A stretch of DNA of 11,065 nt, taken from Lachnospiraceae bacterium. GTDB lineage: Bacteria; Bacillota; Clostridia; Lachnospirales; Lachnospiraceae. The DNA is taken from contig JAJPZP010000132.1 in NCBI GenBank assembly GCA_021204285.1, forward strand, positions 8,663-19,727, given 5' to 3'. The position numbers and the translations under genes are program-made. This document shows, piece after piece, positions 1-7,134 of the stretch. A model generated the notes under the pieces. It did not search any database and had not been told where the DNA came from. It was given only the letters and a program-made list of their open reading frames with translations. Each line of letters opens with the position of its first letter. The stretch's first letter is position 1.

Positions 1-1
1 C

Positions 2-784
2 CTACGTAGGCAGGCGAAACGCACCGCTCGTACCGACGGAGAAAGTCATAACGCCCTCTGCGATCGCGCCGACGCCCACCTGGTTCAGTCCGCCGTCGGC
101 GCTGGATGGAATGACGGGAATGCCTGGCGTCAGGCCGAGAAGCCTTGCACCCTCCTCGCTCAGAGGGTAATTTACATCGGAATCGACCAGCTGAGGCAGC
201 TGTTCTTTTGTAATGCCGATCTGTGCAAGAATGTCCGGGTCAAAGTCCCGCGTGTAAAGATTCAACAGGCCGGAACCGGAGGCCGTACACTGGGTGATCA
301 CATGCCTGCCGGTCAGACGATAACAGTTGTAGCTGCCTTCTTCCGTGACAAGGTAATCGCCGAGATGGTAGCCCTGGCGCCGGAAGTACATGAGCTTGAA
401 TGCGGGATAGATTGCGTTGACCATACATCCCGTGCGGTGGTAAAAATCGTGTACGTAGGCGGCGTCCTTCCGCAAATCCTTGCAGACCGGTGCGGCATCG
501 GTATAAGCCCAGGTCAGAGCCGGGGTACGCGGCGTCATATCGTGGTCGGCAAGAAAGATATTGTGCCAGGTGCTGCTCAGGGAGACGATGTCGATCGACC
601 GTCCGGCCGCAAGCTCGCGTCCCAGCGCGGCAGTCTGCTCAAAGACGAGATCGGGCTTATGAATCCGGACGTCCTCGTAATTACCGGTGTAGGGATGCGA
701 TTTTACTTCAAAAGCACCGCTGTCGGTATCGTAGACCATGGCCTTGGCCGACGAGGTGCTGCTTTCCAAAACGAGTATCTGCAT
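2..784 (-). pseudogene. FGGY-family carbohydrate (gluconokinase-like) kinase, truncated by TAG
   Basis: FGGY kinases phosphorylate sugars or sugar acids with ATP in the cytoplasm; this one most resembles gluconokinase/xylulokinase-type members. The 260 residues cover the N-terminal domain. They include an initial phosphate-loop region (ESSTSSAK, residues 7-14, with Glu7 where many FGGY kinases have Asp), a sugar-binding stretch around STWHN (71-75), the probable catalytic base Asp230 in SADGG, and GTSGA (251-255). A TAG stop at 2-4 then follows. Family members are about 480-530 residues, so the whole C-terminal ATP-binding half is missing from this frame. Only one base lies beyond the stop, so continuation cannot be checked here. 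The start at 784 has GGAAAGG just upstream. It is the last minus-strand gene of the aldolase-VOC-kinase operon, 27 bp after the VOC gene. The substrate is inferred as gluconate from the neighbouring 6PGDH. It is called a pseudogene on length grounds. Confidence 0.7.
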
Positions 785-811
785 GGATGTATCCTTTCCT
801 GGAAAAGAAAT

Positions 812-1297
812 CTATCTCTTGAATGGCTTCGGAGGTTCGGCGATCTCAATAACCAGATGGCTGTGAGGGCAGAGCAGATAACAGCAGCGGCGGTAACCCC
901 GGTCGTCATTCGTCTCCGACTCAAACAGGATCCGGGCGCCCTGATCGAGAAGAAGCTGCCGGTATTCCAGAAAACCCTCTTTTACATAATAAGCGGCATG
1001 ATGCATGCCGCCGCCGATCTCGCGGATGAAACGATCGTGTTCCGTGGATCCCAGAATGGGCTGCAGAAGTTCCATTTTCAGTCCTTCCACCCAGTCGATC
1101 ATACAGATACGGATCTGACATTTTTCGGGAATCTTTTTTCCATCCGGTCCCCATACGGTATCAGGGAAAAAATCATAGACAAAATCAAGCCCGGGAAGTG
1201 GACCGTAGATGTTACGGATTTCCTGGCGGGCTTTCTCAATATCCGGCACGACCATGCCGATGTGTGTGATCTTTCCCGGGAGCGCCTTCAACGACAT
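812..1297 (-). CDS. VOC-superfamily (glyoxalase/epimerase-like) metalloprotein
   Basis: This 161-residue protein has the vicinal oxygen chelate fold with two beta-alpha-beta-beta-beta modules. Likely metal ligands are His12 in THIGMVV, Glu76 in MELLQP, His99 or His100 in GMHHAAY, and Glu151 in VIEIAE. This spacing resembles methylmalonyl-CoA epimerase and glyoxalase I relatives. The reaction cannot be read from sequence; VOC enzymes perform epimerisation, isomerisation or ring-opening chemistry next to a carbonyl. An in-frame ATG exists at 1330, but the ATG at 1297 is preceded by GGAGGAG at a good distance and begins the family alignment, so it was chosen. It sits between the class II aldolase (54 bp upstream) and the FGGY kinase (27 bp downstream) on the same strand. 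That suggests action on a sugar-acid intermediate, possibly an epimerase or isomerase step. The C-terminus (PPKPFKR then TAG) is at a normal length, so this gene looks intact. Confidence 0.88.
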   Translation of the reverse strand: MSLKALPGKITHIGMVVPDIEKARQEIRNIYGPLPGLDFVYDFFPDTVWGPDGKKIPEKCQIRICMIDWVEGLKMELLQPILGSTEHDRFIREIGGGMHHAAYYVKEGFLEYRQLLLDQGARILFESETNDDRGYRRCCYLLCPHSHLVIEIAEPPKPFKR

Positions 1298-1351
1298 ATA
1301 AAATCTCCTCCAGAAGAAATTGTAAAACATGACGCCCGATCTGTCAATCTT

Positions 1352-2191
1352 TTATGCGTTGCCGTTTTTGAAGAGCCGTATTTTGGCTCTCGCGAGTTCC
1401 GCAACCGCCGCTTTGCCTGCATCCGACATCGTGTAGAAGTCGCCGCTTTTGACAGTTTCCTGCAGCCCTTTTATATAGGACAGGCGGATTTCCGTAGCCA
1501 CGTTGATCTTGCGGATTCCCAGGGAGATGGCTTTTTGTATCATATCGGCGGGGATACCAGACCCTCCGTGGAGTACCAGCGGGACGTCGGAAATGTCATT
1601 GACCTCAGACAGACGCTCAAAATCCAGGTTGGGAAGTCCCTTGTAGATGCCATGTGCGTTGCCGATGCCGACAGCCAGAGCGTCCACTCTGACAGCTTCA
1701 TTGAAGGCCTTTACGTCTTCCGTGCGGACCAGGAAAGGCTTGTCGGCGTCGTGGCTGATATCATCCTCCACGCCGAGGATGCAGCCAAGCTCCGCCTCCA
1801 CGGTTGCACCCTTTGTGCGCGCCAGCTTCAAGGCCTCTCTGGATACGGCAACGTTCTCTTCAAAAGGCAGCCTGGAGCCGTCGATCATGACGGAAGTGAA
1901 ACCGCAGTCCAGGGCCTGACGCACCTGATCCAGATTCTGGCCATGGTCCAGATGGATGACGACAGGGATCGGGGATCTCTTAGCAAGCACACGTGCGCAG
2001 GCAGCCAGAAGAGGCATTTTCCCATCCCTGATAGCCGCCTGTCCGATGGCAAGGATGACAGGATAGTTCTCCTCCTCACAGACCTTCATAATGCTCTGGG
2101 TAATCTCCATATTGTCGATATTGAAGGCAGGGATGGCTGTTTTCTTCTCCTCTGCAAAGGAGAGAACTTCCTTTAGTGTGACAAGCGGCAT
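1352..2191 (-). CDS. Class II (zinc) ketose-bisphosphate aldolase, GatY/Fba/IolJ-like
   Basis: This cytoplasmic zinc aldolase of 279 residues cleaves a ketose (bis)phosphate to dihydroxyacetone phosphate plus an aldehyde. All class II landmarks are present, several at the numbering of E. coli tagatose-bisphosphate aldolase GatY. These are catalytic Asp82 and zinc ligand His83 in HLDHG, Glu134 in VEAELG, zinc ligand His180 in GNAHG, His208 in LHGGSG (phosphate loop), and Asn230 in INVAT. The exact substrate (fructose-1,6-bisphosphate, tagatose-1,6-bisphosphate or a deoxy sugar-acid phosphate) cannot be decided. The ATG at 2191 lies 9 nt after GGAGG. It is the first gene of the minus-strand operon, followed by the VOC protein and the FGGY kinase, and is divergent from the FadR-type regulator. 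Pairing with an FGGY kinase suggests it cleaves a sugar phosphate made by that kinase or a related enzyme. It ends in TAA at normal family length and appears intact. Confidence 0.93.
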   Translation of the reverse strand: MPLVTLKEVLSFAEEKKTAIPAFNIDNMEITQSIMKVCEEENYPVILAIGQAAIRDGKMPLLAACARVLAKRSPIPVVIHLDHGQNLDQVRQALDCGFTSVMIDGSRLPFEENVAVSREALKLARTKGATVEAELGCILGVEDDISHDADKPFLVRTEDVKAFNEAVRVDALAVGIGNAHGIYKGLPNLDFERLSEVNDISDVPLVLHGGSGIPADMIQKAISLGIRKINVATEIRLSYIKGLQETVKSGDFYTMSDAGKAAVAELARAKIRLFKNGNA

Positions 2192-2261
2192 ATCATGTTT
2201 CCTCCATTGTGTTTCGTATTATCCGAATTCAGTCTATCACAGACAGGCAGAATTTTCCACC

Positions 2262-2267
2262 ATTATA
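2262..2267 (-). promoter_or_regulatory. Candidate -10 element for the aldolase-VOC-kinase operon
   Basis: The minus strand reads TATAAT here, about 70 bp upstream of the aldolase start, in an AT-rich divergent spacer. No good -35 hexamer lies 16-18 bp upstream, so the promoter may depend on an activator or the true site may differ. A second TATAAT on the same strand lies at 2291-2296. Confidence 0.35.
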
Positions 2268-2279
2268 AATCAAAACCAC

Positions 2280-2308
2280 TTGCATTTGTTATTATACTCT
2301 GTCATAAT
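2280..2308 (+). promoter_or_regulatory. Candidate promoter for the FadR-regulator operon
   Basis: TTGCAT (2280-2285), a 17-bp spacer and CATAAT (2303-2308) form a moderate sigma-A-type promoter ahead of the regulator gene. It would give a very short leader before the AGGAGG at 2317-2322. TATACT at 2293-2298 is an alternative -10. The arms ATTAT (2291-2295) and ATAAT (2304-2308) form a weak inverted repeat that could be part of an operator, but it is short. Confidence 0.4.
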
Positions 2309-2332
2309 TTTGGAATAGGAGGCGTACAGAAG

Positions 2333-3079
2333 ATGTCGGAGAAAGAAAGGCCTGTAAAGAAGAGAAGACTGGCTGACAGTGTTGAGGATCGGATTATTGC
2401 GATGATTCATTCCGGGGAACTGAAAGAGGGAAATCGTCTTCCGCCGGAGCGCACGCTTGCGGAAAGTATGGGTGTGAGCAGGACGGTGATCCGACAGGCG
2501 ATTCGCAGTCTTGCGGAAAAAGATATTCTGGAACTTCGGGATGGACGTGGTTATGTAAGGCAGGTTCCTTTTGAAGAGATCATAGAGAACATATCAAGGA
2601 CGCTGGTTCCGGATGAGGTCTCCATGAAGGAGATTATGGAAGTGCGTATGCTTCTGGAGTCCTATATTGCACGGAAGGCGACGGAAAATATTACGGAAGA
2701 ACAGATCGCGCGGCTTCAGGGCGAGATTGACAAAATGGCGTTGCTAATGGAGCGTGGGGAGAACGGCTCCACACAGGAGAATGCGTTTCACCGGGGACTG
2801 GCAGAGGCTGCGGGCAACAGCGTACTGAATGGTGTTTATATGTTCTGTGAAGGCCTTTTAAACAGTACGCAGCACGGCACCTGGCTGGGAGCCAGGGCAG
2901 GTGGTTCGCCGAATACCGCCATACGGGATCACCAGGCAATCCTGGACGCGATCCGCGAGCGGAATCCGGACAAGGCAGAGCGGCTTATGCGGGGGCATAT
3001 GGAATATGCAGCACATAATTTAAAACAGTTTGAGGAAGCGACAGAGCGAAGTCAGATAGAGAGGAACAAAGGGGAATGA
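2333..3079 (+). CDS. FadR-subfamily GntR transcriptional regulator (FCD domain)
   Basis: This 248-residue DNA-binding repressor or activator probably controls the two flanking operons. Residues about 13-76 form the GntR winged helix, with LPPERTLAESMGVSRTVIRQ (36-55) as the helix-turn-helix and RDGRGYVR (69-76) as the wing. Residues about 95-235 form the all-helical FCD ligand domain. Its metal-site histidines are visible at His153 (FH), His200 (DHQAI) and His222 (GHMEY). The usual first acidic ligand aligns with Glu149 rather than Asp. FadR-type proteins with such a site often bind sugar acids or other carboxylates, which fits the locus. The frame is open upstream to 2195, but AGGAGG at 2317-2322 points to the ATG at 2333. 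The stop overlaps the next gene's start by ATGA (3076-3079), indicating translational coupling. The effector is unknown. Confidence 0.92.
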   Translation: MSEKERPVKKRRLADSVEDRIIAMIHSGELKEGNRLPPERTLAESMGVSRTVIRQAIRSLAEKDILELRDGRGYVRQVPFEEIIENISRTLVPDEVSMKEIMEVRMLLESYIARKATENITEEQIARLQGEIDKMALLMERGENGSTQENAFHRGLAEAAGNSVLNGVYMFCEGLLNSTQHGTWLGARAGGSPNTAIRDHQAILDAIRERNPDKAERLMRGHMEYAAHNLKQFEEATERSQIERNKGE

Positions 3080-4041
3080 AGGGAAGAGTGTGTGGTGATT
3101 TCGACGGGGCTTCGTTTCTGAAGCGGGTTGAGGATGAAAACCTGCATATTTACAATGTGAGGATCATGAGGGATCAGAAGCTGATCTTTCAGGCGGACTG
3201 GGCACCCGTGGAACGGCGCGATATCCATTCTGTGACAAAGACCTTCACCTCGACAGCGATCGGGCTGGCGAGAGAGGAGGGGATTCTTTCCCTGGATGAA
3301 TATGTAGTGGATTGCTTTGCTGATGAATTGCCCGCAGGTGTCCCGGAGAATTTAAGAAGGATGCAGCTTCTTCACCTGCTTACGATGACGATGGGATTTC
3401 GGGAGCCCTTGCTTACAATGGAAAAACGGCCGGAAATGCGAAAGAATGTGCAGGATTGGGTACGTTACGTGCTTTCTGCCGAGGTGGCCTTTGCACCGGG
3501 AGAATGCTTCCTTTACAATAATGCCGGTTCCTATCTGCTCAGCGTCCTGCTCGAGCGACGCACAGGAAAAACCGTTACAGAGTATCTTACTCCCGGATTA
3601 TTTGACAGGATTGGGATTACAGATGTCAGGACGACAGAGTACTGCCCGGCGGGACATGAGCTGGGCGCCAGCGGTATGCTTCTGAATGTGGATGAACTGC
3701 TGACTTTTGGACAACTCTACCTGCAGGAAGGCAGCTGGAAAGGGGAACAGCTGATTCCCCGTAACTGGATCCGGGAGGCGACCTCCCTTCACGCACTTCG
3801 GAAAGCCGGACATTCTATGAAGGATGTGACGATACAGCAGGCTACAACGATCGGAGCGGGTTACGGATACTAGCTCTGGCTTGGGCCGGAAGCAAAGTGG
3901 TACTATTTTATCGGATCCTATGACACGATGGTTCTTATATTACCGCAGAAGAATACTGTCATTGCAGTGGCAGCCCGTGAGGTGGCAAAAGAGGGCGAAA
4001 CGCTGAAAACACTGGTGAAGACAGTTCTGCCAAAACTTTAA
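3076..4041 (+). pseudogene. Beta-lactamase-fold serine hydrolase, interrupted by an in-frame TAG
   Basis: This is a class C beta-lactamase/penicillin-binding-protein-like hydrolase. The frame holds SVTK (Ser52 and Lys55, the SxxK nucleophile motif) and YNN (148-150, the YxN motif). A region at residues 260-265 (GAGYGY) normally runs straight into a strand beginning with a hydrophobic/aromatic run. Codon 266 is TAG (3871-3873). The same frame then continues LWLGPEAKWYYFIGSYD for 55 more codons to TAA at 4039-4041. That restores a normal length of about 320 residues and the last strand near the active site. CAG to TAG is the simplest explanation. No signal peptide is visible, so a cytoplasmic protein is expected. 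It overlaps the regulator stop by 4 bp and lies 17 bp before Eda. Its role in sugar-acid catabolism is unclear; lactone or ester hydrolysis is only a guess. The truncated product probably lacks activity. Confidence 0.85.
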
Positions 4042-4058
4042 GCGAAAGGAGCTATATT

Positions 4059-4685
4059 ATGGACATGAACAGGAAAATCGAAGAGCTGAAGCTTGTACCG
4101 GTTGTCGTGCTTCAGGATGAGAAGGACGCGGTGCCGGTCGCGAAAGCACTGATTGCGGGAGGACTCCCGGTTGCGGAGGTGACGTTTCGCACCGCGGCTG
4201 CGGAGGCTTCGATCAGGGCAATCTCGGAAGCCTGTCCCCAGATGCTGGTCGGAGCCGGCACGGTGACGAATCTGGAGCAGGCGAAGAAGGCAGTGGAGGC
4301 AGGCGCGAAGTTCCTCGTGACACCGGGCTTCAGCAGAACGGTGACTGCATATGCGGTGGAACATGAGATTCCGATATTTCCGGGGGTGTGCACCGCAACG
4401 GAGATCATGATGGCTATGGAGTTTGATCTTCCGGTCGTAAAGTTCTTCCCGGCTTCCCAGTATGGCGGGCTGAACACGATCAAGGCGCTGGCGGGCCCCT
4501 GCCCGTCACTGCGGTTTATGGCGACCGGCGGTGTCAACGCCGGAAATGTGCGCTAATATCTCGCGATTCCGAAGGTAATTGCCTGCGGCGGCAGCTGGAT
4601 TGTAAAGTAGAGTCTGATCAAAGAAGGAAAATTTGACGAGATTGAGCGTCTGACGGCAGAGGCTGTGGCGCTTGTACGGGAGTAG
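4059..4685 (+). pseudogene. eda: KDPG/KHG aldolase (Eda family) with two in-frame stops
   Basis: Eda cleaves 2-keto-3-deoxy-6-phosphogluconate to pyruvate and glyceraldehyde-3-phosphate through a Schiff base. The (beta/alpha)8 landmarks are clear: Glu40 in PVAEVTFRT, GAGTV (65-69), TPGFS (88-92), PGVCTATE (108-115), Schiff-base Lys128 in VKFFPAS and TGGV near residue 159. After NVR the frame hits TAA at 4554-4556 (codon 166). It continues YLAIPKVIACGGSWIVK, hits TAG at 4608-4610 (codon 184), then runs on to TAG at 4683-4685. Read through, the protein would be about 208 residues, the normal family size. Expected residues are Glu (GAA) and Lys (AAG), each one base from the stop. The truncated form loses the CGGSW phosphate-binding loop and the last barrel strand. 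AAAGGAG lies 7 nt before the ATG. The 6PGDH gene starts 7 bp after the final stop, so the early stop may also weaken translation coupling. Confidence 0.9.
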
Positions 4686-4692
4686 AGGCAAT

Positions 4693-6078
4693 ATGAAGAG
4701 CTGTGACATCGCGCTGTACGGACTTGGCGTCATGGGGAGCAGTCTGGCAAAGAATATGATTGGTCATGGGTTCCGGGTTGCAGCCTACAGTAAGAGCGAG
4801 GAGGAGCGCAGGCGTTTTGCTCTGCCGGGAAGTGAATCCGGCTATGTGGTGTGCGCGGATGTGCAGGAACTGCTGGCGAGCCTGAAGCGTCCCAGGATTG
4901 TCTTTATGATGGTGACAGCGGGGGCCGCGGTGGACAGTGTGATCGGGGAATTGCTTCCCTATCTGGAACGGGACGATGTACTCATCGACGGAGGCAACTC
5001 TCATTTCCGGGATACGGCGCGCCGGTGTGAACACCTCGAAGACAGGGGAATTCGTTTCCTGGGGGTGGGGGTCTCCGGCGGAGAGAAAGGGGCGCTTCTG
5101 GGACCAAGCCTGATGGTGGGCGGCAGCCGTGATGGCTGGATGTGCTGTCGGCGGATTCTTGAGACGATTGCGGCACACTGCGGGGAAGAGACATGTTGTG
5201 CCTATATAGCTGCTCAGGGAGCCGGACATTATGTGAAGATGGTTCACAATGGGATCGAGTATGCCATTCTGGAGCTTATTGCGGAGACATACCATCTGAT
5301 GCGCTACGGACTGAAATTCACTCACAAAGAGACCACGGATACGTTCCGGGAGTGGCAGTCTTCCCGCCTGGATTCTTATCTGATGGATATCAGTGTCAGG
5401 GTCCTGGAGAAGATGGATGACGACGGTACACCGCTGGTGGAGAAGATTCTGGATGTGGCGGAGCAGAAGGGAACCGGGCGCTGGACGCTTCAGGATGCGG
5501 TGGAGAGAGGTGTATATATTCCGACGATATTTGAGGCGGTTTTTGCCAGATGTGTCTCATCTGGTAAGGCAGTGCGTGTCGAAGGGAAAAGATCGCTCAG
5601 CGCGACGACGGCGCCTTTTATCATGGAGAACAGCCGGGAGAAGCTTCGCGATGCATTGCTGCTGGGGATGATCCTGAGTTATGCGCAGGGGATGGCGCTT
5701 ATCGCAAAAGCCTCTGAGGAGAATGGATGGGATATTGATCCGGTGAAGCTGGTGGGCGTCTGGCGGGCCGGCTGTATTATCTGGAGTGAGCTTCTGACGG
5801 AGGTGAGGACCGCTCTTTCGGAGGAAAAGGCCAATCTTATCCTGACGGATACGTTTTCCGGCGTTGCGGCGCTGGAACCGGCGCTGCGTGAGACGGTGAC
5901 GGGCGCACAGCGCGCAGCGATTGCGATACCGGCCCTGACCTCGGCATTGAATTATTATGACTCGTTTCGGATGGAACAGATGCCGGTGAACTTTGTGCAG
6001 GCACTCAGAGACTGCTTTGGAGCACATACATACCGGCGGGTAGACAAAGAAGGATATTTTCATACAGAATGGGAATAG
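4693..6078 (+). CDS. gnd: 6-phosphogluconate dehydrogenase (decarboxylating)
   Basis: This enzyme oxidises and decarboxylates 6-phosphogluconate to ribulose-5-phosphate with NAD(P)+. The 461-residue protein is full length. It has the Rossmann motif GLGVMG (10-15), DGGNSHF (99-105), GVSGGEKGA (126-134), and the catalytic pair Lys182 and Glu189 in HYVKMVHNGIEY, close to sheep Lys183 and Glu190. QKGTGRWT follows in the helical domain, and FGAHTY plus a C-terminal HTEW complete it. The coenzyme loop reads SKS (33-35) where NADP-specific enzymes often have NRT, a conservative change, so cofactor preference is open. A TTG upstream at 4672 lies inside the preceding gene; the ATG at 4693 has AGAGG a few bases before it and starts the Rossmann strand, so it was chosen. 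It lies between Eda and the zinc dehydrogenase and supports gluconate as a pathway intermediate. Confidence 0.95.
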   Translation: MKSCDIALYGLGVMGSSLAKNMIGHGFRVAAYSKSEEERRRFALPGSESGYVVCADVQELLASLKRPRIVFMMVTAGAAVDSVIGELLPYLERDDVLIDGGNSHFRDTARRCEHLEDRGIRFLGVGVSGGEKGALLGPSLMVGGSRDGWMCCRRILETIAAHCGEETCCAYIAAQGAGHYVKMVHNGIEYAILELIAETYHLMRYGLKFTHKETTDTFREWQSSRLDSYLMDISVRVLEKMDDDGTPLVEKILDVAEQKGTGRWTLQDAVERGVYIPTIFEAVFARCVSSGKAVRVEGKRSLSATTAPFIMENSREKLRDALLLGMILSYAQGMALIAKASEENGWDIDPVKLVGVWRAGCIIWSELLTEVRTALSEEKANLILTDTFSGVAALEPALRETVTGAQRAAIAIPALTSALNYYDSFRMEQMPVNFVQALRDCFGAHTYRRVDKEGYFHTEWE

Positions 6079-6104
6079 AGAAAATCAGAAAGGTGGGAAA
6101 TGTC

Positions 6105-7118
6105 ATGAGAGCACTTGTTTATGCGGGAGCAAAGAAGGCAGAGCTGCGGGAAGTCGCAGAGCCGGAGCCCAAAGCGGGTTCGGTGAAGATTGCGGTGAAA
6201 TACTGCGGGGTATGCGGATCGGATATCGGTATTTTTCTGGGGACGCATCCGCGCGCAAAAGCGCCGCTGATTTTCGGGCACGAGTTTCTTGGAACCGTGG
6301 AAGAGGATGGAAAGAAATTCAGGAAGGGAGACCGTGTGGTGGCCTACCCGCTTCTGAGCTGCGGGCATTGCCGCGCCTGCAGAGCCGGGAACCGGCATGT
6401 GTGCAATACACTGGGTCTGATCGGCATTGATGAGGACGGCGGCATGTGTGAGAGCATGTATGTGAATGAGGATGTGATGTTCCGGGTTCCGGATGGTGTG
6501 AGCGACCGGGCAGCAGTGACGGTGGAACCCCTGGCGGTCATCGTGCATTCGCTTCATCAGGTGGGATTTCAGGCGCGCGAGACCGCAGTTGTCGTAGGAG
6601 CGGGTCCTATCGGAATCCTGACGGGCATTGCTCTGAAATATTGCGGGGCGGAGAAGGTGTTCATCTCGGATATCTTCGAAAAACGGCTGATTCTGGCTGA
6701 GGAGCTTGGTCTTACGCCAGTGAATCCTTCTAAGGAGAATCTGCAGGACATCGTCATGGCCGCCACGGACGGGGAAGGCTGTGATGTGCTCTTTGAGTGC
6801 AGCGGTTCCGAGTCTGCGGCGCTGGAGATGACGGAGATTACCCGCGTCAGCGGAAGAATCTGTATGACTTCCGTACATAAGGCTCCGCATAAGGTGAATC
6901 TTCAGAGAATTAATTTCAAAGAGCAGATGATAATCGGAACGCGCTGCTATTCCATGGATGAGTTTGGTCAGGCGTTGCGGCTGACGGCCGATATGCAGCC
7001 GCAGCTGGAGAAGGTTGTATCGCACATTGTTCCATTAAGTGAGGCGTCCAAGGTGTTTGATATGATTGCGGATCCGGACTGCGGAACCTGCAAGGTTGTT
7101 GTAGACTGTACAAAGTGA
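6105..7118 (+). CDS. Zinc-dependent medium-chain alcohol/polyol dehydrogenase
   Basis: This cytoplasmic MDR dehydrogenase oxidises a secondary alcohol of a polyol or sugar acid. The 337-residue protein has catalytic zinc ligands Cys37 (GVCGSD), His59 and Glu60 (GHEF), with Glu141 in VEPLAV. The structural zinc cysteines are 86, 89, 92 and 100. The cofactor motif is GAGPIG (165-170), and Asp189 at the end of the second strand favours NAD+ over NADP+. It belongs with sorbitol, threonine and L-idonate dehydrogenases. L-idonate 5-dehydrogenase (IdnD) is an attractive reading because an IdnO-like reductase and 6PGDH flank it, but that is context only. Another in-frame ATG lies at 6069, inside the preceding gene; AGGTGGG at 6091-6097 places the start at 6105. 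It lies 26 bp after gnd and 16 bp before the short-chain dehydrogenase. The gene looks intact. Confidence 0.93.
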   Translation: MRALVYAGAKKAELREVAEPEPKAGSVKIAVKYCGVCGSDIGIFLGTHPRAKAPLIFGHEFLGTVEEDGKKFRKGDRVVAYPLLSCGHCRACRAGNRHVCNTLGLIGIDEDGGMCESMYVNEDVMFRVPDGVSDRAAVTVEPLAVIVHSLHQVGFQARETAVVVGAGPIGILTGIALKYCGAEKVFISDIFEKRLILAEELGLTPVNPSKENLQDIVMAATDGEGCDVLFECSGSESAALEMTEITRVSGRICMTSVHKAPHKVNLQRINFKEQMIIGTRCYSMDEFGQALRLTADMQPQLEKVVSHIVPLSEASKVFDMIADPDCGTCKVVVDCTK

Positions 7119-7134
7119 ATGGGAAAGGAGTTCT

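Noticed and set aside
1298..1351. Possible small gene or RNA between VOC and aldolase
   Set aside because: Only 54 bp, containing the VOC ribosome site and no clear hairpin or open frame of note.
302..2176. A 624-codon open frame on the plus strand opposite the kinase, VOC and aldolase genes
   Set aside because: Its translation resembles no family I know. It spans three recognisable minus-strand genes with ribosome sites and intact catalytic motifs. It is best explained as the antisense of stop-poor coding sequence.
2..4685. Reassignment of TAG/TAA to an amino acid
   Set aside because: VOC, 6PGDH, SDR, the carbamate-kinase-like gene and the MurE-like gene end with TAG, and the class II aldolase ends with TAA, all at family-typical C-termini. 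Both codons therefore work as normal stops here.
6060..7025. Long minus-strand open frame opposite the zinc dehydrogenase; similar ones lie at 4618-5325 and 7862-8731
   Set aside because: Each mirrors a well-supported plus-strand gene, has low-complexity Arg/His/Leu-rich translation and shows no family motif.
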